In this document: positions 8,916 through 17,913 of the stretch, piece by piece | Layout: every line of letters starts with the position of its first letter | Numbering within the stretch: position 1 is the first letter of the stretch | Assembly: GCA_023481295.1 (NCBI GenBank) | Contig: JAMCWF010000037.1 | Location: 1 to 33,074, forward strand | Direction of reading: 5' to 3' | From: Armatimonadota bacterium | GTDB taxonomy: Bacteria > Armatimonadota > Chthonomonadetes > Chthonomonadales > JAMCWF01 | DNA length: 33,074 nucleotides | The notes under the pieces: generated by a model | The model's database searches: none | What the model saw: the letters and a program-made list of their open reading frames with translations, nothing else | What the model was told of the DNA's origin: nothing | Made by a program: the position numbers and the translations under genes

Positions 8916-9455
8916 TTATTGTGAGAGGAGCTGCCGGATATATTGTTTCAGGTTTTGATCGGTACTTAAACTGTAGCCATCTTGGTGCCACCGTATCCGC
9001 CCATTTTTGTCAATCAAGAAGAAGCTCGGAATGGGGCTGACACCGTAGTCGGCAGGGATGGTTGTTTTTACGCCCATTACGATCGGATAGGTCATGCCGT
9101 TTTGCTTGACGAAATCCCTCACCATTGCGGATCCACCTTCGTCTAGCGAGACCCCCACCACGTCAAAGCCATCCCGATGAAACTTCTGGTAGAGCTTCTC
9201 AGTGCCGGGAATTGACATCCGGCAAGGAGGGCACCAGGTCGCCCAAAAGTCGAGCAGCACGACCTTGCCCTGAAGCGATTGCAGGGAGATCGGCTGGCCG
9301 GTAAGGGTGGTTGCTTGGAAATCGGGAGCTGGTCTGTTTTCAACTATTGCCGGTGCCTGTGAAGATTTCAGCAACAGCACGATGAGAATGATGAAAAGCA
9401 CCACCCCCGCAATTCGCGAAGCGCCTATACGAACCAGTCTCTGTTTTAATGTCAT
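8916..9455 (-). CDS. TlpA-type thiol:disulfide redoxin, membrane-anchored
   Basis: 179 aa. A basic N-terminus (LKQRLVRIGASR) is followed by one hydrophobic helix (residues ~16-29, VVLFIILIVLLL), giving a signal anchor that places the domain outside the membrane. The thioredoxin fold shows the start PAPDFQATTLTGQ, the active site WATWCPPC (Cys75, Cys78) and a cis-Pro loop at GVSPIPSFFLIDKNG. It should reduce disulfides in extracytoplasmic proteins, e.g. for cytochrome c maturation or protein repair. It lies 92 bases downstream of a second paralogue on the same strand. No cytochrome maturation genes are adjacent. Confidence 0.9.
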   Translation of the reverse strand: MTLKQRLVRIGASRIAGVVLFIILIVLLLKSSQAPAIVENRPAPDFQATTLTGQPISLQSLQGKVVLLDFWATWCPPCRMSIPGTEKLYQKFHRDGFDVVGVSLDEGGSAMVRDFVKQNGMTYPIVMGVKTTIPADYGVSPIPSFFLIDKNGRIRWHQDGYSLSTDQNLKQYIRQLLSQ

Positions 9456-9547
9456 GGTTTTTGCTGCTAATGCTTATTCAATATTGGTCGGCTCTACTCC
9501 TGTCCGGAAGCGGTCACTTCAAGTGGTTGATATCCCGATATCCCTTA

Positions 9548-10090
9548 TCAACGCCGGGCGATTTTCTCCTTGAGCAGCTTTGCAATCAAGTGATGGAGGA
9601 CTGGCACCTCTTCAGACCCGTATCCAACCTGTGAGAAGCGGATGATACCCTTTTTATCTATGATGTAGGTGGTGGGCATTGCGTTGAAATCAAATCGTTC
9701 GCCGATCCGCATCGCGACCTCTTGTGGAGCATAGGCAACCGGATAGGTCAAATGATTGCTTTGAACGAAATTCTTCACCGCATTGATGTTCTGATCGCCG
9801 ACCGACACCCCAAGTACGATCAAGCCCTTCTTTGCGTTTTGTTTATACAACGATTGCAGATGGGGAATTTCCATGCGGCAGGGTGGGCACCAGGTCGCCC
9901 AAAAATCAACCAACACAACCTTGCCCTTGAGCTGTGAAAGCTTAATGACCTTACCCTTGAGAGTGGTAACCCAGAGAGCCGGCGCTTTGGTGCCGGTGGG
10001 GATCTGAGCCGATGCAGCTAATGGAAGGACTGACAGTAGCAGCATCGGGACCAGGATTTTATTGAAAAAACGGACATGTGCTTTGATCAA
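9548..10090 (-). CDS. TlpA-type thiol:disulfide redoxin with cleavable signal peptide
   Basis: 180 aa. The N-terminus (KILVPMLLLSVLPLAASAQ) looks like a cleavable signal peptide with an ASA-Q site, unlike the uncleaved anchor of its neighbour. The active site is WATWCPPC (Cys68, Cys71), with a cis-Pro segment at FNAMPTTYIIDKKG. The start is TTG preceded by GAGGTGA at 4-5 nt, which supports it. The two TlpA genes are tandem and share the LKGKVVLVDFWATWCPPC-type core, so they derive from duplication, but with different membrane topology. The 181 bases upstream, before the hydrolase gene, hold no recognisable gene. Confidence 0.9.
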   Translation of the reverse strand: MIKAHVRFFNKILVPMLLLSVLPLAASAQIPTGTKAPALWVTTLKGKVIKLSQLKGKVVLVDFWATWCPPCRMEIPHLQSLYKQNAKKGLIVLGVSVGDQNINAVKNFVQSNHLTYPVAYAPQEVAMRIGERFDFNAMPTTYIIDKKGIIRFSQVGYGSEEVPVLHHLIAKLLKEKIARR

Positions 10091-10271
10091 TTCATCACCT
10101 CGATCGGTTAGTACGGGATGGGATTCGCAGAGCTTCGGTCGCTCAGTTCGACGAAGGCCACTTGATTTCAGTATACGCCTTACATTAGGAGTGAAGTTGC
10201 GTTATTCAGTCAACCCGCTCTTATTTTATACCAGATTAAAGGAGTTTTGTACCGATTTCGAGTAGCTTCGG

Positions 10272-11354
10272 TCATCCTGATCGAGGATGCGAACTGGGTG
10301 CAAGGCCGCTTTTCAATCCGAGGGCTTGCGTCAGAAACGGATAGGCCACCCGACCGCTGATCCGGTGAACATCATCAAAGAACTCAGTGGAAAAGCGATC
10401 GTCGCGACCTAATTTCTGATAGAGGGTTGCCAGTATCTCAGCCGTTTTCCGGGTCGCATCAATCGGGAAAATCGGGTCTTGAATGCCCGATTCCACACAA
10501 AGCCATCGAGGTGCGATGGTCGCCGCATAGTCAGCCATTTCAGCATCGGCCAGCAGCCCATGGGCATAGTTACAGATGCAGTGTTCGATGGATAACACGC
10601 TGGATCGGAAGGTATTGAGGTAGCCGCTGATGCAGATCGCGCTTAATCTTTGATCCAGCGCTGCTGAAAACAGGGTTACCATCCCACCGCCCGAGATGCC
10701 CATTATTCCAATCCGCTCCGGGCTCACCTCCGGCCGAGTGGCGAGGTAATCCACGGTGCGCATGACATCCCACAGTCGCACCGCCAGGGGCGAGCTTCCC
10801 ATCATGAGCGACCAAATGAAGAGATCCTTGCATGAGCTGGCTGAACGGCTGTCCGTAATGGCAGCCATTTCACGCCGCCGACCAAATCCGGCCATTTCCG
10901 GCGCAATGACGACGAATCCAAGTCGGCAGAGCGCCAGACCGAAATCCCGGTGGTAAGTCTCCGGCTCCTGGCGCCGGCTCCCATCCTCCCGAATACCAAC
11001 CACGTCATCGGCGCCGTATCCGTGGCCGTGAACCGCGATAACGGCGGGGCGAGCCTCTTGAGCATCCGGCAACAACAGGTGAGCGGGAATTCGATCTCCC
11101 GGCGCGCCGATATAATCTACAAGCTCGTGGACGTAGCCGGGATGTTTTGATCGCGAAATAAGGCGCGGCTTCAGCGAGGTGCGAGGGGGCCACGGACCAA
11201 GCCGCCGTTTGAGATGGCTACGGGCTTTTACCTGCCAGCGGTAAAAATGTGCCGGGTCGGACCAATCTGGCAATCGATAGGGGCGCTGGTCGCGATCGTA
11301 ACGACGGATAAAGGGGCCGATTGCACGATACTCGGATTCCATTTTTTCAGGCAT
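10272..11354 (-). CDS. Alpha/beta-hydrolase, acetyl-xylan-esterase / dienelactone-hydrolase-like
   Basis: 360 aa, no signal peptide. The alpha/beta-hydrolase core shows PAVIAVHGHGYGADD (oxyanion strand), the nucleophile elbow GIMGISGGGM (G-x-S-x-G), an Asp-bearing strand ESGIQDPIFPID and a late catalytic His in FFDDVHRISG. The N-terminal ~80 residues carry a basic/aromatic cap segment. Such proteins often deacetylate xylan or other sugars, which would fit the glycosidases around it, but the specificity is inferred. It is on the minus strand upstream of the TlpA pair. A CATCCT/AGGATG hairpin overlaps the stop codon but has no T tract. Confidence 0.8.
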   Translation of the reverse strand: MPEKMESEYRAIGPFIRRYDRDQRPYRLPDWSDPAHFYRWQVKARSHLKRRLGPWPPRTSLKPRLISRSKHPGYVHELVDYIGAPGDRIPAHLLLPDAQEARPAVIAVHGHGYGADDVVGIREDGSRRQEPETYHRDFGLALCRLGFVVIAPEMAGFGRRREMAAITDSRSASSCKDLFIWSLMMGSSPLAVRLWDVMRTVDYLATRPEVSPERIGIMGISGGGMVTLFSAALDQRLSAICISGYLNTFRSSVLSIEHCICNYAHGLLADAEMADYAATIAPRWLCVESGIQDPIFPIDATRKTAEILATLYQKLGRDDRFSTEFFDDVHRISGRVAYPFLTQALGLKSGLAPSSHPRSG

Positions 11355-11456
11355 TGCGGAGTGGCCTCACCTCTAATTCGATTCGTTCAGTGCTGACACT
11401 ATTATTCCCATAAAATATGGCTTCCTTACATTTTCATCGAACGATTATAAATAAAC

Positions 11457-11699
11457 GTTCAGTTCCGCGGGAATTTTTTGAGGGCGCTGGATTTCACCAC
11501 CGTCCTGATTTTCCCCCTGAGAGGTGTTAAAAAGATAGGGTCAAGCCTTGAAGGACAGCCGACGCCCCCCATCCTCACCTTCCCCCTAGGAGGGGGAAGG
11601 GATTCACTCGTGGATAATCTAATCTCCCTCCCCCTATGAGGGGAAGGGTTAGGGTGGGGGTGGGTTGTATAATCGAGAATGATTCCCGCAGAACTGAAC
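11457..11699. mobile_element. MITE-like 243-bp element, copy 1
   Basis: It begins GTTCAGTTCCGCGGGAAT and ends in the complement of GTTCAGTTCTGCGGGAAT: 18-bp terminal inverted repeats with one mismatch. A second copy of exactly the same length is at 31158-31400. The interior has hairpins (CCTTCCCCC-TAGGA-GGGGGAAGG) and a GTTAGGGTGGGGGTGG tract. No transposase is encoded; the track ORF across it (HPHPNPSPHRG...) is a typical artefact of such G/C tracts. No clear target duplication was seen, although both copies are followed by TCAT. It fills most of the gap 11355-11773. A TATAAT at 11668 lies near its right end, upstream of the metallopeptidase. Confidence 0.85.
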
Positions 11700-11773
11700 T
11701 CATTCATGATCGAACCTGCCTGCTGAAGGCAGGTAAAATGGAGATACATTTGGATTGAAGGGGGAGATTCGAC

Positions 11774-13384
11774 ATGCCTTGTGATAGAGAAATTGAACAA
11801 TTTTTAACGCATCACCTGGAAGTCATCGAGCCGCTCAATCGGGAAACCGCATTGGCGTGGTGGGATGCCGCGCTGACCGGCTCCGATGAGCATCTCAACC
11901 GCAGCGCCGAGCTTTCGGCCCGACTTTGGAAAATCTACGCCGATCCACAGGATTATCAGCGTATTCTACGGATGAGCGAAGATCCTCCCACCGATCCGCT
12001 ATTGGCCCGCCAGCTTAAGCTGCTCCTACACGCCTATCAAGGCAGCCAGTTTCCGCCCGACGTGATTGATCGGATCGTGAACATCGAAAAGGAGATCGAG
12101 GCCGAATACGATAACTTCCGGGCGCCACTGCGGGGTGAGCCGGTATCCGATAATCACCTTGCCGATATTTTGCGGAGCTCCAACGATGGGGAGTTGAGAA
12201 AAGATGCTTGGGAGGCGAGCAAGCTCATCGCGCCCAGAGTGGTGGATCGAATTCAGGAACTGATTCGACTGCGGAATCGCGAAGCGCAGCGCCTCGGCTT
12301 CACCGATTTTTATTCGATGTCGCTCCATCTTTCGGAGCTGGATGAAGAGGGTCTTTTTGCCGTTTTGCAGGATCTCTACCGGCAGACGGAGCCGCTTTGG
12401 AAGCGTTATAAATCGGAGCTGGATGACCAGCTCGCCGCTCGCTTTGGAACAACCAGCGATCATATCTACCCCTGGCACTATAGTGATCCCTTTTTCCAAG
12501 AGGCGCCACCGGATGACTTGGCCCTGGATCAGCTTTTCTCCTCCGCGGATTTGGTTGAGTTGGCCGGCCGCTTTTATACCGAAATCGGGCTTCCGGTGGA
12601 TGATATTCTGGCGCGCAGCGATCTCTATGAGAGGCCCGGCAAGTCTCAGCATGCCTTTTGCACCGATATTGATCGAAATGGTGATATCCGCATTCTCTGC
12701 AACTTAAGGCCCGATGCGCGCTGGATGACCACCCTCTTACATGAGCTGGGGCACGCGGTTTACGATAAATACAACGACCTACAACTACCTTACCTGCTGC
12801 GTGAGCCGGCTCACACGCTCTTCACCGAAGCGATCGCGGAGTTGATGGGACGGTTGAGCACGAATCGGAATTGGCTGGAGCGGTATCTTGGTTTGGATGA
12901 GCAGCAGGCGATCTCCATCGGCCGAACGACGGACCGGGCGCTGGGCTCTCATCTGCTGGTCTTCACCCGTTGGTGTTTGGTGATGATTCACTTTGAGCGT
13001 GAAATGTATCGCCAACCGGACCAAGATTTAAACCGTCTCTGGTGGGATCTGGTGGAGAAATATCAGGAGATCCGTAAGCCGGAAGGCCGCAGCGCACCCG
13101 ATTGGGCGGCAAAAATACATCTGGCTCAGGTCCCGGTCTACTATCAGAACTATCTGCTGGGCGAGATGGTGGCCTCACAGCTACACCAATTTATCGTTTC
13201 TAAGATCACCGCCGATGAGGGTGAAAAAGCGTTCGCGAGCAGCCCGAAAGTCGGTCATACTCTGCAGGAGCGGGTTTTCAAATTGGGCGCCACCCATCCC
13301 TGGGATGAGACGCTGAAGTTGGCAACCGGCGAGCCTTTGATGGTCGAATATTTCGTCACCCAGATGGGGGTGGAAGTGGGTTAA
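11774..13384 (+). CDS. M2/M3-like zinc metallopeptidase (gluzincin oligopeptidase)
   Basis: 536 aa, no signal peptide. The zinc site is LLHELGHAVYD (His323, Glu324, His327), with a downstream Glu352 in LFTEAIAELMG as the third ligand, 25 residues after the second His, as in MA-clan M2/M3 enzymes. The N-terminal ~300 residues are mostly helical (IEKEIEAEYDNFRAP, RNREAQRLGFTDFY), as in the prolyl-end-capped helical fold of ACE-like and thimet-like peptidases. It should cut short peptides in the cytoplasm. GGGGGAG lies 8 nt before the ATG. The stop abuts the stop of the convergent gene with no spacer. Assignment between M2 and M3 is uncertain. Confidence 0.8.
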   Translation: MPCDREIEQFLTHHLEVIEPLNRETALAWWDAALTGSDEHLNRSAELSARLWKIYADPQDYQRILRMSEDPPTDPLLARQLKLLLHAYQGSQFPPDVIDRIVNIEKEIEAEYDNFRAPLRGEPVSDNHLADILRSSNDGELRKDAWEASKLIAPRVVDRIQELIRLRNREAQRLGFTDFYSMSLHLSELDEEGLFAVLQDLYRQTEPLWKRYKSELDDQLAARFGTTSDHIYPWHYSDPFFQEAPPDDLALDQLFSSADLVELAGRFYTEIGLPVDDILARSDLYERPGKSQHAFCTDIDRNGDIRILCNLRPDARWMTTLLHELGHAVYDKYNDLQLPYLLREPAHTLFTEAIAELMGRLSTNRNWLERYLGLDEQQAISIGRTTDRALGSHLLVFTRWCLVMIHFEREMYRQPDQDLNRLWWDLVEKYQEIRKPEGRSAPDWAAKIHLAQVPVYYQNYLLGEMVASQLHQFIVSKITADEGEKAFASSPKVGHTLQERVFKLGATHPWDETLKLATGEPLMVEYFVTQMGVEVG

Positions 13385-16036
13385 TCAAGGCTCATTCCTC
13401 ACCAGTACCCTGACCTGATAGGGTTTCATCGAGAGGCTGCTGCCATCCTTTAGGCGAATTGATTGATCTGCAAGACGGTCTTCCCAAAGGCCGCCCAGCT
13501 TGGCGGGCATGCGAAGCTCAGTGGTGATCGGATCGGGGTTGAAGCTGATTAAAACGAGTGCCTGCTGCATTCGATACCCCCGGAGACAGGTGAAGATGCC
13601 GTTAGTTGCCTTTAACATATCATAATGCGCGGAACCTCGATTTAAGGCCGGAGTGCGGTTCCTCAAACCATAGATGCGCGAGAGATAATCTACGTTATCC
13701 ACCCCCTTACCACCGTAAATTGCCGGGTTTTCGTCACCCTGATAGAGCATCGGCACGCCTGGAATATAGGCGCATAACGCCCATAACGCCCGTAATTTCG
13801 GCACGCCGTAAATAGTGGCCGGCCTCGCCTTTTGAAAAGTCCATGAGACGGTATCATGGTTGCTGACCCACCGCATCTTGATCGCTCCCGGCGGCAGCGT
13901 CAACTGTTGATCGTGAAGAAAAAGGCCAAGAGAGTGCGCCCATTCCGGTGGATCAGCGTTTCGATCCTGCAGATCCATCATAAGGTAGTAGAGCTGCGCA
14001 TCATAGGTCAAGTCGGCGGCTCGATAGTAGATGTTATCGCCAGTGTATTCCTCCGGCAGCAAGATAGCCCGGTGATTCACCGATAAAAATCCGTCCCGTA
14101 TCGCGCGGTTCATCTCCAAGCCGCCGCCTAAGGTCGGAAAGCTAGGTCGATACTTGACATCCGGATTCCAGTTAGGTGGGCTGCCGTTTCCACAATCCAC
14201 TCTGGCGCCCACCGCACCGTACTGTTTCGCATCCCAAGCCGCCACTCGCCGCATATAATTCTGCCAGCCCGGCTGCGCGTAATCAAAGCTGACCTGACCC
14301 CATTCGTAGTGAAATGAGCCGTCTTGATTGTGGCATATCCACTGAGGGTGATCTTTCGCCAGCGGGGTGAAATCGGGGGGACCGTGCGGAACCAGGTCAA
14401 AAATGAGCCGGATCCCGTCCTTTTTTGCATCACTTGAAAGTTTTTGTAATTGTTTTGGGGTGCCGTATAATGAGCTGACCTTGAATTGATCGAACGGCGC
14501 GTACAGGTTCCAGCGGGGATCCAATCCGTGATCCCAGATCGGCAGCATCCAGAACAGGCTGATCCCCATCTTTTTCAGCGTGGGCAGATATTTATCCAGC
14601 GCCTTAAAGCCGCCGTATCCAATAAAGTGCATCTCGGGGGTTCCGCCTGGATGTCCGCAATAGAGAATCTTCCGATCCAGATGTTTATACTGCAGGTTCG
14701 GTGAATGTAGTCCGATACGTCGGTATACCATCTGGACGCCCGCCAGCGCTGCATCCCGGCTGCCATGTGAAAGCCAAAAGTACTCTCGGCTGAGCGCCAC
14801 CGTATCCGCCGGCTTCAAGGAATCAATTAGATTCTGATAAAAGCTGATTCGGGCGCCATCGCCGTCTCTGCGGACCGATGCGTTCGCCATCTCCTGTTCG
14901 CTGTCATACCAGGCGCCCAATCCGATATTCGTGTCGCGATCCCAGAGCACTGCCAGCGGATTTTGATCTCGTGCGTTCAGGGTGGCGCCGTTTTTCAACT
15001 TCTTTAGCGGGTTATTTCCAACCGGCAGCGTGCCGGGGAAGATGATCTGTTGGTTGGACCCGAGCTGAAAGGGTGGAGTAGGGCAGTTAATCCCATCAAT
15101 GATCTGCATGCTACCGGCTGAGTTTTGAACAATTAGCTGCCGCCAAAAAAGGGGGCGGTTTTTGCTCAACGTGTACCGGTAAGTACAGCGGTAGGTGCCA
15201 TAATGCGCGGTCAAATCGAGGGTGGCTCGGCCGTTACTTTGATGAATGGAGTAGTTGGAGAGGGCAGGCCCTTGCAGCAGAGGCTCTTTCAGCGCGGAGG
15301 CGAGCGCCACGACTTCATGACCCGCCGTAATTCCCCCATCGAAGGCGGCATTAGTGACTTTAACTAAGAGCCGATTGGACCGATCGGTATGGATAATGCG
15401 AGCCGGAACGTGATAGAGACGCGGCGTTTCCCAGTTGAAGGGGGTGCCAAGACCGGTCTCGCCCACTTCAACCCCGTTCACATAGGTGACATCGAAATCA
15501 TCAACCGCACCAAGGATCAGCAGCAGGTCTTTACCCTTCCAATCGCCCGGTATCTGGAACTCGGTTCGATACCAGAAGACGCCGATTCGGTTGTGCAGTC
15601 GATCATCGCCCGAGCCAAGACGACTCGGTATCGGAGTAGGCAGCCAACTCAGCCCCTGGTAATCACCGTGAAGCAGCTTGCTGGCGAACCCAGTGCCGGT
15701 TGGGTTTGGCGCGAACTGCCAGGTCGCCGGCAGTGTGATGGCGTGACGGCGGGCGATCGCCTGGTCAATCAGCTTTTTATTTAGTTTCGGCGGCCACAAG
15801 CCAGGGGCCATCAGCCTTTCATTGCCCGCTCGGATTAAATTCTTTCCTGTTCGGCGGTCAATCAGCTTAATCCATGCTCCGGTCTGGCGGTCGAAACCAA
15901 GCTCAACATAACGATTCTGTATCGTAATCGGGTTTGCACTGCCGGCACCAAGGGCTGCGGATATCGGACCGAGGGTCATCAGTAATATTCCAACTCCAAG
16001 CACGAACACCGGCGATCTGAATAGGACTATTTCCAT
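13385..16036 (-). CDS. Secreted GH13-like (alpha-amylase clan) protein with N-terminal GH2-like jelly-roll
   Basis: 883 aa. The signal peptide spans residues 1-~31 (VFVLGVGILLMTLGPISAALGAG). Residues ~130-245 look like the sugar-binding jelly-roll of GH2 enzymes (GVFWYRTEFQIPGDW, YVNGVEVGETG). A beta-rich segment follows (~245-440). The amylase-like barrel starts ~455: GGFKALDKYLPTLKKMGIS, region I IFDLVPHGP (normally DxxxNH), region II GARVDCGNG with Asp614 as likely nucleophile, region III LLPEEYTG (Glu662/663) and region IV VSNHDTV with Asp728. A C-terminal beta domain (MKPYQVRVLVRNEP) closes it. It is probably an alpha-glucan or sialic/polysaccharide-active hydrolase of an unusual GH13-related group. 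Its ATG overlaps the upstream sulfatase-fold gene by 10 bases, implying translational coupling. Confidence 0.82.
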   Translation of the reverse strand: MEIVLFRSPVFVLGVGILLMTLGPISAALGAGSANPITIQNRYVELGFDRQTGAWIKLIDRRTGKNLIRAGNERLMAPGLWPPKLNKKLIDQAIARRHAITLPATWQFAPNPTGTGFASKLLHGDYQGLSWLPTPIPSRLGSGDDRLHNRIGVFWYRTEFQIPGDWKGKDLLLILGAVDDFDVTYVNGVEVGETGLGTPFNWETPRLYHVPARIIHTDRSNRLLVKVTNAAFDGGITAGHEVVALASALKEPLLQGPALSNYSIHQSNGRATLDLTAHYGTYRCTYRYTLSKNRPLFWRQLIVQNSAGSMQIIDGINCPTPPFQLGSNQQIIFPGTLPVGNNPLKKLKNGATLNARDQNPLAVLWDRDTNIGLGAWYDSEQEMANASVRRDGDGARISFYQNLIDSLKPADTVALSREYFWLSHGSRDAALAGVQMVYRRIGLHSPNLQYKHLDRKILYCGHPGGTPEMHFIGYGGFKALDKYLPTLKKMGISLFWMLPIWDHGLDPRWNLYAPFDQFKVSSLYGTPKQLQKLSSDAKKDGIRLIFDLVPHGPPDFTPLAKDHPQWICHNQDGSFHYEWGQVSFDYAQPGWQNYMRRVAAWDAKQYGAVGARVDCGNGSPPNWNPDVKYRPSFPTLGGGLEMNRAIRDGFLSVNHRAILLPEEYTGDNIYYRAADLTYDAQLYYLMMDLQDRNADPPEWAHSLGLFLHDQQLTLPPGAIKMRWVSNHDTVSWTFQKARPATIYGVPKLRALWALCAYIPGVPMLYQGDENPAIYGGKGVDNVDYLSRIYGLRNRTPALNRGSAHYDMLKATNGIFTCLRGYRMQQALVLISFNPDPITTELRMPAKLGGLWEDRLADQSIRLKDGSSLSMKPYQVRVLVRNEP

Positions 16037-17439
16037 AGCTCGATCGCATCCTCGCGCATCTTGGCGGCGGAAAGGGTCTCGGTAAAGAGGCGGCGGGCAT
16101 GATCCAGCACATCGGGATGCTGTTCGGCCAGGTTTTGTTGCTGGCCTGGATCGGCTGTAAGGTCAAAGAGCAGGTCGTTGGAATGCGCGGTACCACCAAG
16201 TCGCTTTTCGGAGCCGTCCACCGCCGCATCGCTTTCACGTACCTGCCCTGGAAGCCGGCCGCTCAAAACGGCTGACCAGCGGTCGAAGGTAACCGTTGCT
16301 TGTGCAGATGCGGCGCCTCCTTCCAACGCATACGGCGAAGCAACTGCATAACTGCGGGCGGTGTCCTCCCCCTCAATAACGGGGCGAAACGAGACACCGT
16401 CCACCGGATCAGTGGGTTTCAAGTCGGCAAAATCCAGCAAGGTCGGCAGGATATCGGGCGGTTGCACGATAGCGGAGGTTCGCCGAAACTTGACATTCGG
16501 GTAGTGAATGATCCAAGGGATGTGATTGATCTCCTCATAGAGCGGAATGTATCGGAAACCCGATGGCTGAATCAACGACTTTCCAATGATGCCGTGTTCG
16601 CCGTGCAGGAACCCATGGTCGCTCGTCAAGAGAACCAGCGTGTTTTCCAGCAGCCCCAAATCCTCAATTTTTTCGAGCAGGCGTCCAACCCAGCGATCCA
16701 CCAGCGTTACTTCAGCGGTATAGAGAGCGCGGCAGTGCTTCAACTCCTCCGGCGTGAGGAACTCGTCCACATACTCGTAGCGCGGGTAGTCCACCACATC
16801 GCCGTGGTAATTCGGGTCGAATTTGTCCACCAGCCATTGCGGGGGGTCCCATGGCTCGTGCGGATCAAACGCATCCACATACAGGAAAAACCGATCCAGT
16901 TCGCGGTTATCTTCCAGCCAGCAACAGGCAGTGGACATCGTTCGAGCGACAAAACGATCTTCTTCATACCGCCATTGGGTGGACAGGCGGTGGTGGGAGG
17001 CGGTCAATGAATGGGGCTGGCGCAACTTTGACGGATCGCATGGATAAGAGAGCGATTTCGGCGAGAGCTTCCAGCGATCCGATTCCTGCCCGCGGACCCA
17101 CTCGAAGGCATCAAATCCGCGATCGAAATGATAACCGTTTTCCAAGATATGCGGATTATCTGCGATCATCATGCTGGTATAGCCAGCCTTCCGTAGCATA
17201 TTAGATAGAACCGGCTCCTGTTGCGTCAGCGGCGCCCAAGGGGTATAGGTAAAAGTGTAACGGCCGGTCATTACATCGCGGCGGTGCGGCACGGTGGGAA
17301 AGCTGGCCGAATAGGCTCGATCAAAAACCAACGAGCGGCTGGCAAAGGCATCGATATGGCGGGTATCCGCCTCAGTGCCGCCGTAGCAGCCCAAAAAACC
17401 TCGACGTAAGGTGTCGCTGACGATCACGATAAAGTTCAT
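16027..17439 (-). CDS. Sulfatase-family (alkaline phosphatase superfamily) hydrolase with Thr at the formylglycine site
   Basis: 470 aa from ATG 17439, which has GGGAG about 7 nt upstream; the open frame begins at 17460. Sulfatase-fold signs: the metal Asp in FIVIVSDTLRR, HIDAFASRSLVFDRAY, and a late DH pair in LLTSDHGFLHGEHG. The sulfatase signature C/S-x-P-x-R reads T-V-P-H-R (PTVPHRRDVMTGRY; Thr56 by open-frame numbering), so no formylglycine can form. Thr nucleophiles are known in phosphodiesterases and phosphoglycerol transferases of the superfamily, so this may be a phosphodiester/phosphonate hydrolase or a non-standard sulfatase. No signal peptide is seen, unlike its operon partner. 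It is followed by the GH13-like gene with a 10-base overlap. Confidence 0.85.
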   Translation of the reverse strand: MNFIVIVSDTLRRGFLGCYGGTEADTRHIDAFASRSLVFDRAYSASFPTVPHRRDVMTGRYTFTYTPWAPLTQQEPVLSNMLRKAGYTSMMIADNPHILENGYHFDRGFDAFEWVRGQESDRWKLSPKSLSYPCDPSKLRQPHSLTASHHRLSTQWRYEEDRFVARTMSTACCWLEDNRELDRFFLYVDAFDPHEPWDPPQWLVDKFDPNYHGDVVDYPRYEYVDEFLTPEELKHCRALYTAEVTLVDRWVGRLLEKIEDLGLLENTLVLLTSDHGFLHGEHGIIGKSLIQPSGFRYIPLYEEINHIPWIIHYPNVKFRRTSAIVQPPDILPTLLDFADLKPTDPVDGVSFRPVIEGEDTARSYAVASPYALEGGAASAQATVTFDRWSAVLSGRLPGQVRESDAAVDGSEKRLGGTAHSNDLLFDLTADPGQQQNLAEQHPDVLDHARRLFTETLSAAKMREDAIELWK

Positions 17440-17741
17440 TGAATGCTCCCAAATTCGCAAGGATGGATTTGTTTGATGAGCGATTCGTTACATCAAATGA
17501 TGGGAAGTGCCCGAATTGCAGCATTGTATTGTAAAAGACAGCTACATCTGAATGACGACGACTTCCGCCTAGACATTTATTTTCTAATTCATTGATCCCC
17601 TTAAAATTCGATACCCAGCCTGATTTTCCTGCCGATTTTCCGGACTGGCCCGTCTAGTTGAAACACTCGGACATAAAATTTCCGTACACAAAAATTGTTG
17701 TGTCTGGATTCGCACCGGTTATTAATCCGGCGATAAATACC

Positions 17742-17824
17742 GTCATGCCGGACTTGATCCGGCATCCAGAGCCTTCTGGATTCCCGCTTTCTCCCCGCCT
17801 ACGCTGGGGATGACAGGGAATGAC
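17742..17824. repeat. REP-like palindromic intergenic element A
   Basis: The 83-bp unit starts GTCAT and ends ATGAC, with an internal hairpin TGCCGGA-CTTGA-TCCGGCA. It resembles the widespread GTCAT...GGAATCCAG-type extragenic palindromes and has a second copy of the same type at 28503. It sits in the 474-base gap between the sulfatase start and the PAP2 start; apart from it I see no gene in that gap. Confidence 0.6.
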
Positions 17825-17913
17825 AAATTCGGGATATTTAGTTACCGCGTTAATAATACCGGTTCGTCGTGCGGTGCATTCAGTCGGCAAAAGAGCATGG
17901 GGAGGAGCTGATT

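Noticed and set aside
11459-11800. 113-aa ORF across the MITE (and its partner at 31166-31432)
   Set aside because: The HPHPNPxPxRGRE sequence is a translation of the G/C tracts in the repeat; no ribosome site, overlaps the element exactly.
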